A stretch of 64,000 nucleotides of DNA. Source: Ruegeria arenilitoris (GTDB lineage: Bacteria > Pseudomonadota > Alphaproteobacteria > Rhodobacterales > Rhodobacteraceae). The stretch covers positions 62,001 to 126,000 of the forward strand of contig NZ_WPYP01000008.1 in NCBI RefSeq assembly GCF_013030985.1. Direction: 5' to 3'. Position numbers and translations under genes: made by a program. Numbering within the stretch: position 1 is the first letter of the stretch; every line of letters starts with the position of its first letter. Of this stretch, positions 1 through 8,326 are shown one piece after another. The notes below the pieces were generated by a model, which saw only the letters and a program-made list of their open reading frames with translations, was not told the DNA's origin and ran no database searches.

Positions 1-320
1 TGGTTGGTGAGATTGCCGACGAACACGATGCCGACGAAGATCAGCTTTGGGTGCAGGAAAAACCCGGCTGCTATATCGTTCAGGCCCGTGTGCCGCTTGA
101 GGAGTTCGAGGCCGAGATCGGGCGCTCGCTGACCAGTCACGAGGATGTGGACGAGGAAGAGATCGACACTCTGGGCGGATTGGTCTTCATGCTGTCGGGC
201 CGCGTGCCCGCACGGGGTGAGGTTGTTCTGCACCCTGAAGGCCCGGAATTCGAGGTGATCGACGCCGACCCGCGCCGGATCAAGCGGCTGCGTGTCATGT
301 TGCCGGATCTTGCTGCATGA
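1..320 (+). CDS. HlyC/CorC-family transporter, C-terminal fragment
   Basis: The reading frame is open from the left edge (first full codon at base 3) and ends in TGA at 318-320, so the N-terminus lies outside the window. The visible ~105 residues match the C-terminal CorC_HlyC domain of hemolysin C/CorC-type proteins: an acidic linker, then a beta-rich segment (GCYIVQARVPLEEFE, RGEVV, FEVIDADPRRIKRLRV). In this family the domain follows two CBS domains and modulates ion transport. It overlaps lnt by four bases (ATGA); proteobacterial corC-lnt pairs of this kind are common, which supports the call. Whether this is the short CorC form or a longer DUF21-containing form cannot be told from the fragment. 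Confidence 0.78.
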   Translation, partial: VGEIADEHDADEDQLWVQEKPGCYIVQARVPLEEFEAEIGRSLTSHEDVDEEEIDTLGGLVFMLSGRVPARGEVVLHPEGPEFEVIDADPRRIKRLRVMLPDLAA

Positions 321-1813
321 ACCCATCGCGGGGTTGGCCGTTTTGGTTGAGGTTCGTGCTGTCGGCCCTGCTGGGCGCGCTGGCGGCCTTTGGCCTCGCG
401 CCGGTTGGCATTTGGGCGGCGACTCTGGTTGGGCTGCTGCTGCTTGCCCCTCTGTATCTGTCGACGGAAACGCGGGGTCGGGCCGCGTGGTTGGGCTGGG
501 CCTTTGCCACCGGATACTTCGCCCACGGTCTCAGTTGGATAATTGAGCCGTTTTTCGTTGACGCCGAGCGCCACGCCTGGATGGCGCCCTTTGCCCTGAT
601 CTTCATGGCAGGCGGGTTAGCCCTGTTCTGGGCGCTTGCTTTTTGGGTTGCGAGGCAACCGGGTGAAGGCGCCGTCAAGCAGGCGGTTTTCCTTGCCGTG
701 GCCGTGTCTCTGGCGGAATTCGCCCGGGGTTATGTATTGACGGGCTTCCCCTGGGCGGGTTTGGCGCAGATTTGGGTCGATACCCCGGTGGCGCAGCTAC
801 TGTCCCTGTTCGGACCCTATGGTTTGGGAGCTTTGACCTTGCTGGCAACGCTACCCTTGGGCGCGGCGCTGGCGCAACGCAGGGGGTTTGCGCTGCCGCT
901 GGGCCTGACGATTGGCACAGCCTGTCTGGTGTTGGGTTATGCGGCCACCCGTCCGACTGTCACCGAGACCGATCACACCGTACGCCTGATCCAGCCCAAC
1001 GCCCCCCAGCATCAGAAATGGGACCCGGACTACGCACCCTTGTTCTTTGCGCGCCAGATCGAGTTCACGGCCGCGCAACCCCGACCGGACATGATCGTCT
1101 GGCCGGAAACCTCGATACCCGCATGGCTGGGCAGTGCACAGCCCTATCTGTACGCGGTTGCCGATGCAGCACAGGGCGTGCCGGTGTTTCTGGGCATTCA
1201 ACGGGGTGACGGGCCGCAAATCTACAACTCGATGATCTATCTGGACGAGCAGGGCCAGCAGCAGGGCTTGTATGACAAGCACCACCTTGCGCCGTTCGGA
1301 GAATACGTTCCGTTTGGAAACCTGATGGCGAGGTTCGGGATTCACGGGATGGCAACAACCGCCGGTCATGGCTTTAGCTCGGGTCCGGGGGCTGCCTTGA
1401 TGGACGCGGGAAAGCTGGGCAAGGCGCTGCCGCTGATCTGTTACGAGGCCGTGTTCACGCAGGATGTCCTGTCCGCGCCGGGTCGGGCCGATTTTCTGCT
1501 GCAGATCACCAATGATGCCTGGTTCGGCACACGGTCCGGGCCTTATCAGCATCTGGCACAGGCCCAGATGCGCGCGATCGAGCAGGGCCTGCCGATGATG
1601 CGTTCGGCCAATACAGGGGTGTCGGCGATGATTGATCCGCTGGGGCGCATTGTGGACTCGTTGGCCCTGGGGCAGGCGGGTTTTGTGGATGCAAAATTAC
1701 CAGCGCCGCTGACCCAGACCGTATATGCCTGGATCGGCGATATTCCGATCTTTGCCCTGCTGGCGGTTGTGTTTGCGCTGCTTTGGCGCAACGTCCGGCG
1801 GGAACACGCATAA
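317..1813 (+). CDS. lnt: Apolipoprotein N-acyltransferase
   Basis: A 498-residue inner-membrane enzyme that N-acylates the amino-terminal diacylglyceryl-cysteine of lipoproteins, the last step of lipoprotein maturation. The N-terminal ~200 residues are a run of hydrophobic segments, followed by a periplasmic nitrilase-like (CN hydrolase) domain and one more membrane span at the C-terminus (IFALLAVVFALLW). The catalytic triad is visible: Glu264 (WPETS), Lys321 (YDKHHLAPFGEYVPF) and Cys375 (LICYEAVF). Length is normal for the family. The start ATG at 317 overlaps the stop of the CorC-like gene, implying translational coupling. The metK riboswitch begins about 45 bases after the stop. Confidence 0.95.
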   Translation: MNPSRGWPFWLRFVLSALLGALAAFGLAPVGIWAATLVGLLLLAPLYLSTETRGRAAWLGWAFATGYFAHGLSWIIEPFFVDAERHAWMAPFALIFMAGGLALFWALAFWVARQPGEGAVKQAVFLAVAVSLAEFARGYVLTGFPWAGLAQIWVDTPVAQLLSLFGPYGLGALTLLATLPLGAALAQRRGFALPLGLTIGTACLVLGYAATRPTVTETDHTVRLIQPNAPQHQKWDPDYAPLFFARQIEFTAAQPRPDMIVWPETSIPAWLGSAQPYLYAVADAAQGVPVFLGIQRGDGPQIYNSMIYLDEQGQQQGLYDKHHLAPFGEYVPFGNLMARFGIHGMATTAGHGFSSGPGAALMDAGKLGKALPLICYEAVFTQDVLSAPGRADFLLQITNDAWFGTRSGPYQHLAQAQMRAIEQGLPMMRSANTGVSAMIDPLGRIVDSLALGQAGFVDAKLPAPLTQTVYAWIGDIPIFALLAVVFALLWRNVRREHA

Positions 1814-1857
1814 ATAGCGATTGACCCTGTGAAGTTGTGGGCGTATGCCCTCGCTTG

Positions 1858-1907
1858 CCCGTCACAACGGCTTCCTGGCGTGATGGGACAATCTTAATGG
1901 AGCACTT
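1858..1907 (+). promoter_or_regulatory. SAM/SAH riboswitch in the metK leader
   Basis: Bases 1858-1865 (CCCGTCAC) pair with 1880-1887 (GTGATGGG), an 8-bp stem with one G-T wobble. The stem closes a loop AACGGCTTCCTGGC (1866-1879). Loop bases GCTTCC can pair with GGAGC at 1899-1903, which is also the ribosome-binding site of metK (ATG at 1910). This arrangement and the exact words GTCACAACGGCTTCCTGGCGTGA and GGAGCACT, split here only by a short linker, are the hallmarks of the SAM/SAH class (env9b) described upstream of metK in Rhodobacterales. Ligand binding would form the pseudoknot, sequester the Shine-Dalgarno sequence and switch translation off. No terminator hairpin is seen in the leader, in keeping with translational control. 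Confidence 0.87.
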
Positions 1908-1909
1908 TC

Positions 1910-3091
1910 ATGTCCCGACAGAACTACACTTTTACTTCGGAGTCCGTATCCGAAGGGCACCCGGATAAGGTTTGCGACCGGATTTCCGATGCCGTCCTTG
2001 ACGCATTTCTGAACGAAGAACCCGAAGCACGCGTAGCGTGCGAAACCTTTGCCACGACCGACCGTGTGGTAATTGGTGGCGAAGTAGGTCTGTCTGATCA
2101 GGAAAAGCTGCACGACTATATGGGCCGCATCGATGAGATCGCGCGCGCCTGTATTAAGGATATCGGCTACGAGCAGGATAAGTTCCACCACGAAACCGTC
2201 GAGGTGACGAACCTGCTGCACGAACAATCCGCCCATATCGCGCAGGGCGTGGACGCCTCGGACGACAAGGACGAGGGCGCCGGCGACCAGGGCATCATGT
2301 TCGGCTACGCCACAACAGAGACCCCTGCGCTGATGCCGGCACCGATCCAGTATTCGCACGCGATTCTGCGTCGTCTGGCCGAAGTTCGTAAGAACGGCAC
2401 CGAGCCCGCGCTGGGCCCGGACGCGAAATCGCAGCTGTCGGTGGTTTACCGCGACGGCAAGCCGGTCGGCGTCAGCTCGATCGTGCTGTCGACCCAGCAC
2501 CTGGATGAAACGCTGAGCTCGGGTGACATCCGTGCCATCGTCGAGCCCTATATCACCGAGAGCCTGCCCGAAGGCTGGTTGACCGCCGAAACCGAGTGGC
2601 ACGTGAACCCGACCGGCAAGTTCGTAATCGGCGGCCCGGATGGGGACGCTGGTCTGACCGGGCGCAAGATCATCGTGGACACCTATGGCGGTGCCGCGCC
2701 GCATGGTGGCGGTGCGTTCTCGGGTAAAGACCCGACCAAGGTGGACCGCTCGGCTGCTTATGCCGCGCGCTATCTGGCCAAGAACGTCGTTGCTGCTGGT
2801 ATGGCGGAACGTTGCACCATCCAGCTCAGCTATGCGATTGGTGTGTCCAAGCCTCTGTCGATCTATGCCGACACGCACGGCACCGGCCAGATTGCCGACG
2901 CTCTGATCGAAACCGCCGTCGGTCAGGTGATGGACCTGACCCCGCGCGGCATTCGGGAGCACCTGCAGATGAACAAGCCCATCTATCAGCGTACGGCTGC
3001 TTATGGCCACTTCGGGCGCGAGCCCGACGCGGATGGCGGTTTCAGCTGGGAACGCACCGATCTGGTCGACGCGCTCAAAGCGGCAGTCTGA
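1910..3091 (+). CDS. metK: S-adenosylmethionine synthetase
   Basis: A 393-residue cytosolic enzyme that makes S-adenosylmethionine from methionine and ATP. The family signatures are present: N-terminal [13 protein letters not shown] (methionine and ATP binding), [12 protein letters not shown] in the middle (ATP-binding motif 1), and [16 protein letters not shown] (phosphate-binding loop, motif 2). Length and domain content are full. The start is fixed by the GGAG ribosome-binding site embedded in the SAM/SAH riboswitch, so product feedback on its translation is expected. A Rho-independent terminator follows 14 bases after the stop, so metK is probably monocistronic and trmB is separate. Confidence 0.98.
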   Translation: MSRQNYTFTSESVSEGHPDKVCDRISDAVLDAFLNEEPEARVACETFATTDRVVIGGEVGLSDQEKLHDYMGRIDEIARACIKDIGYEQDKFHHETVEVTNLLHEQSAHIAQGVDASDDKDEGAGDQGIMFGYATTETPALMPAPIQYSHAILRRLAEVRKNGTEPALGPDAKSQLSVVYRDGKPVGVSSIVLSTQHLDETLSSGDIRAIVEPYITESLPEGWLTAETEWHVNPTGKFVIGGPDGDAGLTGRKIIVDTYGGAAPHGGGAFSGKDPTKVDRSAAYAARYLAKNVVAAGMAERCTIQLSYAIGVSKPLSIYADTHGTGQIADALIETAVGQVMDLTPRGIREHLQMNKPIYQRTAAYGHFGREPDADGGFSWERTDLVDALKAAV

Positions 3092-3105
3092 TCCGAAACC
3101 AAACA

Positions 3106-3133
3106 AAGCGCGCCGATCCCGGCGCGCTTTTCG
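3106..3133 (+). terminator. Rho-independent terminator after metK
   Basis: An inverted repeat AAGCGCGCC / GGCGCGCTT with a short GATCCC loop, followed by TTTT. It sits between metK and trmB and would end the riboswitch-controlled transcript. Confidence 0.85.
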
Positions 3134-3183
3134 ATTCGGCACCGGGGTTGCAACGGTGCGGTCTGCGCAGTAAGGGCACCGCC

Positions 3184-3891
3184 ATGAGCACCCAGACACC
3201 ACAACGCCCCCGCAGAAACTTCTATGGCCGCTTCAAGGGCAAGACCCTGAAGCCCAGCCAAAAGACGTATCTGAACGAAGACCTCGACGCCCTTTCGCCA
3301 GGCGCGGTCGATTGGGAGAGCAACCCCAACCGCGATCCGCTGGACCTTCAGGCGCTGTTCGGTGGCAAGGATGTCTGGCTTGAGGTCGGTTTTGGCGGTG
3401 GTGAGCATCTGGTGCATCAGGCTGCCAGCAACCCTGATATCGGCATCATCGGGGCCGAGCCCTATATCAATGGCGTTGCCATGCTGTTGGGCAAAATTCG
3501 TCAGGCCGGGGTCGAAAACCTTGCTGTACACCCCGGTGATGCACGCGATCTGTTCGACGTTCTGCCCGAGGCCAGCATCTCGCGCGCCTTTCTGCTATAT
3601 CCCGACCCATGGCCCAAGACGCGGCACCATCGCCGTCGTTTCGTGACACCCGAACATCTGGAGCCGCTAGCGCACGTGTTGAAACCGGGGTCAATCTTCC
3701 GCGTGGCTACGGACATTCCCGACTATGTCCGTCAGACGCTTGAGGAAGTTCCACGCGCAGGGTTCGAGTGGCTGGCCGAGCGCCCCTCGGACTGGCGTGA
3801 GCCTTGGGATGACTGGATTTCTACCCGTTATGAGCAGAAGGCCCTGCGTGAAGGCCGAACACCGCATTACCTGACGTTTCGCAAAACCTGA
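3184..3891 (+). CDS. trmB: tRNA (guanine-46-N7)-methyltransferase
   Basis: A 235-residue SAM-dependent methyltransferase that makes m7G46 in the tRNA variable loop. The SAM-binding motif LEVGFGGGEH is near residue 65, the family signature LLYPDPWPKTRHHRRR is near residue 140, and the C-terminal WEPW-like segment (WREPWDDW, TRYEQKALREGR) is intact. I chose the ATG at 3184 because the upstream in-frame extension runs back through the metK 3' end and the terminator; the leader has a weak AAGGGC ribosome site. Placing trmB right after metK groups a SAM-making with a SAM-using gene, though the terminator argues against one transcript. Confidence 0.95.
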   Translation: MSTQTPQRPRRNFYGRFKGKTLKPSQKTYLNEDLDALSPGAVDWESNPNRDPLDLQALFGGKDVWLEVGFGGGEHLVHQAASNPDIGIIGAEPYINGVAMLLGKIRQAGVENLAVHPGDARDLFDVLPEASISRAFLLYPDPWPKTRHHRRRFVTPEHLEPLAHVLKPGSIFRVATDIPDYVRQTLEEVPRAGFEWLAERPSDWREPWDDWISTRYEQKALREGRTPHYLTFRKT

Positions 3892-3894
3892 CCC

Positions 3895-4704
3895 TTACGG
3901 CTTGGGATCACGCAGGCTGGGGAAGGCGCGCCCTTTCGCAAACCAAGCCAGCCCGAATGCCCAAAGTGCGATGGTCTCAACAAAAAAGGTCAGATTGTGG
4001 GATTTCCACCCCGCCTGAGCGCCTTCGCCGGAAAAGGCGACGATACCCAGCACCAGAACACACAACAGGATCGTGACGCCACACAGCGAATACAAGGTGT
4101 TACGCTGCTTCTTTGACTGGATCATGTGCCCGTCTTTTATGTGACGCTCCGGTACCACGCGGCGCAAGACGAACAGGCAATAAAGGCCCAGATAGATAAA
4201 CAGGATGCCGGCAGCCCAGGCGTGCAGATGCGGGGCGCTGGAAAACAGAGTAAAAAACGCGTCTGGATCAGGGGCTGATAGATCAGGCGGAGGCGTTTGG
4301 TTCACGTCGGCAAAGATCCGTGACTTGAAACTGACGGGCTCTTCGCAGCCAGATCCGCTTGTGGGGAAAACGGCGACAAAACACGCGCCAATGCCAGCGA
4401 TCAAGGACCCGAGATCCTCAAGCGGATGATCTCCGGTATAGGCAATCAGAAAGCCACCGATAAAAATTAAGCACCCGACGAAAATGGCCCCCAGAAACTG
4501 GGCGTAATAAAAGTGGCTGATGCTGTCGCGAAAACAGCTTCCACCAAATACCGCACCTCCGGCCAGAAAGATCGGCAAGCCAAAGGCAACGAGGCCGACC
4601 AGAAAGGCCAGGCGCATCTGCAGAACGCTGTCAGTCTTTAACGGGTCTTTGGGTTGAAAGTACTTTTCTGTTCCGCTGGAAAGCATGGATTGAAGTTGCG
4701 ACAT
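3895..4704 (-). CDS. Multi-pass membrane protein of unknown function
   Basis: A 269-residue integral membrane protein with about six hydrophobic segments: one near residues 33-55, a cluster around 70-140, and three more in the C-terminal half. The segment FRDSISHFYYAQFLGAIFVGCLIFIG, an SISHFYY-type motif between the first two helices, resembles DUF998-like or other small hypothetical membrane families, but I do not recognise a specific function. The start at 4704 is preferred over an in-frame ATG at 4740 because GAGG lies eight bases upstream of it. It is transcribed away from aroA, leaving a 182-base shared promoter region. It ends three bases from the trmB stop, convergently, with no obvious terminator between them. 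Confidence 0.72.
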   Translation of the reverse strand: MSQLQSMLSSGTEKYFQPKDPLKTDSVLQMRLAFLVGLVAFGLPIFLAGGAVFGGSCFRDSISHFYYAQFLGAIFVGCLIFIGGFLIAYTGDHPLEDLGSLIAGIGACFVAVFPTSGSGCEEPVSFKSRIFADVNQTPPPDLSAPDPDAFFTLFSSAPHLHAWAAGILFIYLGLYCLFVLRRVVPERHIKDGHMIQSKKQRNTLYSLCGVTILLCVLVLGIVAFSGEGAQAGWKSHNLTFFVETIALWAFGLAWFAKGRAFPSLRDPKP

Positions 4705-4886
4705 GAGAAATGACCTCGGACAGTGAATTGCGGAAAACAAATGAACTCGCTCTGAATTCGCCCATTGTAGCCCGTAAATCCCTGATCACCCAAATCCGGC
4801 TTGCTGCGGTGGTCGTATTGCGGCTGGACCAAGCCGCCCCAATTCGCTAAGCGGCTTGAGCACTGATAGCGAAAACAGGAGCCCCC

Positions 4887-6233
4887 ATGTCCGGACACGG
4901 CACGCCCATCCCGATGACCTCGCATCCCTGCGGCCCGCTGACCGGCACGGCAAAGGTGCCCGGCGACAAGTCAATCTCGCACCGGTCGCTGATCCTTGGC
5001 GCGATGGCGGTGGGTGAGACGAAGATTTCCGGCCTTTTGGAAGGCGAGGATGTCCTGGACACCGCCAAGGCGATGCGTGCCTTTGGCGCTGAAGTTACCG
5101 ATCATGGCGGCGGTGAGTGGACCGTGCACGGTGTCGGCGTCGGTGGCTTTGCCGAGCCCGATCAGGTGATCGACTGCGGTAACTCGGGCACGGGTGTGCG
5201 GCTGATCATGGGGGCGATGGCGACCTCTCCGGTCACCGCGACATTTACCGGCGATGCGAGCCTGAACAAACGCCCGATGGCGCGGGTGACCGATCCGCTG
5301 GCGCTGTTCGGCACGCAATCGGTTGGCCGTGCCGGTGGACGGTTGCCGATGACCATCGTGGGCGCCGCAGAACCCGTTCCGGTCCGCTACGAAGTGCCGG
5401 TGCCATCGGCGCAGGTGAAATCCGCGGTGCTGCTGGCCGGGCTGAATGCGCCCGGCAAAACCGTGGTGATCGAGAAAGAGGCCACCCGTGACCATTCTGA
5501 ACGGATGCTGGCCGGTTTCGGTGCTGAAATCACCGTTGAGGATACTGATGAGGGCCGGGTGATTACCCTGACCGGCCGCCCCGAGCTGAAACCGCAGGTC
5601 ATCGCCGTACCGCGCGATCCGTCCAGCGCGGCCTTCCCGGTTTGTGCGGCGCTGATTACGCCCGGCTCGGACGTTCTGGTGCCGGGCATCGGCCTGAACC
5701 CGACCCGCGCGGGCCTGTTCACCACGCTGCGCGAGATGGGCGCCGATCTGACCTATGAAAACGAACGCGAAGAGGGTGGCGAGCCTGTCGCCGATCTGCG
5801 CGCCAAGTATTCGCCCAACATGAAGGGCATCAACGTGCCGCCGGAACGCGCGGCCTCGATGATCGACGAATACCCGGTTCTGTCCGTGGTCGCGGCCAAT
5901 GCCACGGGCACCACGATGATGGGCGGCGTGAAAGAGCTGCGCGTCAAGGAAAGCGACCGGATCGACGCTATGGCCAGGGGTCTGCGCGCCAATGGGGTGA
6001 CCGTGGAAGAGGGTGAGGAATGGTGGTCGGTCGACGGGCTGGGCATCGGCAATGTCCCCGGCGGCGGTACCTGCGAAAGCTTTCTGGACCACCGCATCGC
6101 CATGTCGTTCATGGTGATGGGGATGGGAGCGAAGACCCCGGTTTCGGTCGATGACGGCGGCCCGATCGCGACCTCATTCCCGATATTCGAGCCGCTGATG
6201 GCGTCATTGGGTGCCAAGGTCGAACGCACGTGA
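4887..6233 (+). CDS. aroA: 3-phosphoshikimate 1-carboxyvinyltransferase (EPSP synthase)
   Basis: A 448-residue enzyme of the shikimate pathway that joins phosphoenolpyruvate to shikimate-3-phosphate. Recognisable motifs: [19 protein letters not shown] near residues 25-43 (substrate-binding Lys, Ser and Arg), the NSGTGVRL loop near residue 100, and LRVKESDR and [10 protein letters not shown] toward the C-terminus. The loop reads GNSGTGVRL followed by MGAMA, and the region around residue 100 has Ala in the LIMGAMAT stretch, as in class II (Agrobacterium CP4-like) enzymes. AGGAG lies six bases before the ATG. Its stop overlaps the GTG start of cmk, so the two are translationally coupled. Confidence 0.96.
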   Translation: MSGHGTPIPMTSHPCGPLTGTAKVPGDKSISHRSLILGAMAVGETKISGLLEGEDVLDTAKAMRAFGAEVTDHGGGEWTVHGVGVGGFAEPDQVIDCGNSGTGVRLIMGAMATSPVTATFTGDASLNKRPMARVTDPLALFGTQSVGRAGGRLPMTIVGAAEPVPVRYEVPVPSAQVKSAVLLAGLNAPGKTVVIEKEATRDHSERMLAGFGAEITVEDTDEGRVITLTGRPELKPQVIAVPRDPSSAAFPVCAALITPGSDVLVPGIGLNPTRAGLFTTLREMGADLTYENEREEGGEPVADLRAKYSPNMKGINVPPERAASMIDEYPVLSVVAANATGTTMMGGVKELRVKESDRIDAMARGLRANGVTVEEGEEWWSVDGLGIGNVPGGGTCESFLDHRIAMSFMVMGMGAKTPVSVDDGGPIATSFPIFEPLMASLGAKVERT

Positions 6234-6847
6234 GTTTTACGGTCGCCATTGACGGCCCCGCGGCGGCGGGGAAGGGCACGATCTCGAAAGGGGTTGCCGC
6301 ACATTTCGGGTTCGCGCATCTGGATACGGGGTTGCTTTACCGTGCGGTTGGGCGTCGCACTCTGGACGGCACTGATCCTGTTGAGGCCGCGCAGGCGCTG
6401 ACGGCTGAGGAACTGGAACAGGGTGATCTGCGCACCGCCGAGATTGCGCAGGCGGCGTCGAAAGTGGCAGTGATCCCCGAGGTTCGCGCGGCGTTGGTCG
6501 ACTTCCAACGCGCCTTTGCCCGTCGTGCCGGGGGCGCGGTTCTGGACGGGCGCGATATCGGAACGGTGATCTGCCCCGAGGCCGAGGTGAAGCTGTTCGT
6601 CACTGCCAGCGCCGAGGTTCGGTCCGAGCGGCGCTTTCTGGAACTGAGCGCCAAAGGTTCGGAAGTCACCCGCGAACTGGTGCTGGCCGATGTGCGCGAA
6701 CGCGATGCACGGGATGCCGAACGCAGCACTGCCCCGATGAAACCTGCCGACGATGCCATTTTGCTGGACACGTCCGATCTGAGTATCGAGGCTGCGCTGG
6801 CTCAGGCCGTGGCTTTCATCAAAAAGAAAAAGCCCGCGACGCCATAG
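6230..6847 (+). CDS. cmk: Cytidylate kinase
   Basis: A 205-residue P-loop kinase that phosphorylates CMP and dCMP. The Walker A region is [21 protein letters not shown] at the N-terminus, [11 protein letters not shown] follows (nucleotide-binding domain), and [10 protein letters not shown] and the lid segment [20 protein letters not shown] are all in place. The start is GTG at 6230, inside the aroA stop (GTGA overlap). The order aroA-cmk-(then rpsA further on) is conserved in many proteobacteria; here rpsA is separated from cmk by three other genes. The last 19 bases of the coding sequence form the left arm of the terminator. Confidence 0.95.
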   Translation: MSFTVAIDGPAAAGKGTISKGVAAHFGFAHLDTGLLYRAVGRRTLDGTDPVEAAQALTAEELEQGDLRTAEIAQAASKVAVIPEVRAALVDFQRAFARRAGGAVLDGRDIGTVICPEAEVKLFVTASAEVRSERRFLELSAKGSEVTRELVLADVRERDARDAERSTAPMKPADDAILLDTSDLSIEAALAQAVAFIKKKKPATP

Positions 6848-6860
6848 CGCTGCGGGCTTT
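6829..6860. terminator. Bidirectional terminator between cmk and the YHS gene
   Basis: AAAGCCCGC and GCGGGCTTT form a 9-bp stem flanked by A-rich and T-rich tracts on opposite sides, so it can serve both the plus-strand cmk and the minus-strand gene ending at 6866. Its left arm lies within the cmk coding sequence. Confidence 0.75.
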
Positions 6861-6865
6861 CAGGA

Positions 6866-7345
6866 TTACAACTCGCCGACGGCGACGCTTTTGATATTCG
6901 CCCACTGATCGTCAGCGGTTTTTGCCGTGGCTGTCACGTCCTTGAGGAAGGCCGCGCGGGTTTCGGCATTCAGGAAAAGGTACAGCTTGCCATCTGCGAC
7001 CAGGTACTGATCCGGGTCGCCGTCGAACTTCTTGCCCACCGACACGCCGAACGAACAGAACCCGCCATGCTGCGGCAGATAGGCGGCGGGGTTGGCCTCG
7101 AACGCTTCGCGGTTTGCGGCGCTGGTAAAATAGTAGGACGCCCCGTCGTAGGTGGCGGAATGGGTGGCAAAGCCCTCGACCGGGTTGCCGTCATTCACCA
7201 GCGCGACCAGATCGACGCCATGCGCGGCCAGTGGCGCACCGGCTGCCGAGATACCATTCGAGACGTTGATCTCATCCGCGGCAAAGGCCGGAGCCGCGAC
7301 CAGGGGCAGGGCGGCGATGAGGGTGGTCAGAACCAGAGACTTCAT
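6866..7345 (-). CDS. Exported YHS domain protein
   Basis: A 159-residue protein with a clear signal peptide (MKSLVLTTLIAALPLVAAPAFA, cleaved after AFA). The body is a YHS-type module: GYATHS-like Tyr/Phe residues (EGFATHSATYDGASYYFTSAANREAFEANPAAYLPQHGGFC), a fold seen in small metal-associated or redox-associated domains. The position Ala-Tyr-Leu-Pro-Gln-His-Gly-Gly-Phe-Cys is typical of periplasmic YHS proteins of alphaproteobacteria. It is expected in the periplasm; the ligand or partner is unknown. AGGAAA lies just upstream of the start. It is divergent from the next gene. Confidence 0.8.
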   Translation of the reverse strand: MKSLVLTTLIAALPLVAAPAFAADEINVSNGISAAGAPLAAHGVDLVALVNDGNPVEGFATHSATYDGASYYFTSAANREAFEANPAAYLPQHGGFCSFGVSVGKKFDGDPDQYLVADGKLYLFLNAETRAAFLKDVTATAKTADDQWANIKSVAVGEL

Positions 7346-7563
7346 TGGAATTTCCTTTCCTGTTCAGCTTTGGATCAGCCGGGCGGCCAATCGCTGAAAC
7401 ATAGGTAGAGGGGCGGTTTTGAACGGGCTATCGCAGAAAGCACGTCAAACTTTGCAGATCGTTCAAACCTGCGGTGAGGTGGGGAATCTTCATCACCAAG
7501 CTTTGTTTGGTCAGCCTGTCAGCCGGCCCCTATGGTTGGGGCATAGCCTGCAGGAGAGATGTG

Positions 7564-8079
7564 ATGATCAGACTAGCCCTAACGCTGATTTTTCTGGCCG
7601 GAGGCCTGGCCGCTCAGGAAGCTGAACCACCGATGGACTATGAACGTCTGGGCAAGATCATCTTTGCGCTCGATCCCGAGGCACAGCCCTTTGGGCCGGG
7701 GTTCGAGCTGACGGTTGCTGATGTGACGGTGCTGGTTGTCACCGACACCAATGCGGACCGAATGCGCGCCATGGTGCCAATTGGCAGCGCCGCAGATTTG
7801 TCACCCGAGGACCTGCACCGCATGATGCAGGCGAATTTCGACAGCACGCTGGACGCACGATATGCAATTGCCAACGGCACCTTGTGGGCTGCGTTTATTC
7901 ACCCGTTGTCTCCGCTGAAGAAAGACCAGCTGATCTCGGGGTTGGCCCAGACAGTGAATATCGCAAAGACCTACGGCACCCTCTATACCGGTGGCGCCGC
8001 GGAGTTCGGAGGTGGCGACAGTCAGGATCTGCAGCGTGACCTGATCGAAGAACTTCTGAAAAAGGGCGACGAAATCTAG
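7564..8079 (+). CDS. Exported protein, possible YbjN / type III chaperone-like fold
   Basis: A 171-residue protein with a signal peptide (MIRLALTLIFLAGGLAAQE). The body runs through MDYERLGKIIFALDP, a beta stretch ending VLVVTDTNADRMRAMVPIG, LSPEDLHRMMQANFDSTLDARYAIANGTLWAAFIHPL and a C-terminal helix. The order of alpha helix, five-stranded sheet and helix, and the leucine/asparagine-rich LMQANF...RYAI..GTLW stretch, resemble the YbjN/CesT-like fold. This is recognition by pattern, not proven homology. The ATG at 7564 is preferred over an upstream in-frame ATG because AGGAGA precedes it by six bases. No function is evident, and no interacting gene lies nearby. Confidence 0.68.
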   Translation: MIRLALTLIFLAGGLAAQEAEPPMDYERLGKIIFALDPEAQPFGPGFELTVADVTVLVVTDTNADRMRAMVPIGSAADLSPEDLHRMMQANFDSTLDARYAIANGTLWAAFIHPLSPLKKDQLISGLAQTVNIAKTYGTLYTGGAAEFGGGDSQDLQRDLIEELLKKGDEI

Positions 8080-8326
8080 CCTTCGCCGGGATTATGCTCT
8101 TGTCTCAAAGGTGTAGAGGATACGCCTCAGGGTCTTTCTGGAACGTGCAGCGCCTAAGTTCGACAGCGGGCGCGTGCGCACTCGTAGGCCACGGCATCAA
8201 GACTCTAGCTGAACGCAGGAAAGCTGTTATGGTTCTCCGAAAGCCAAAAAGGGAAGGCTGCTCTACAACCCGCAAAAAAAGGGGGAGGCAGTCACAAATT
8301 CCCACAAGCCAACAGGGACCAATAAT

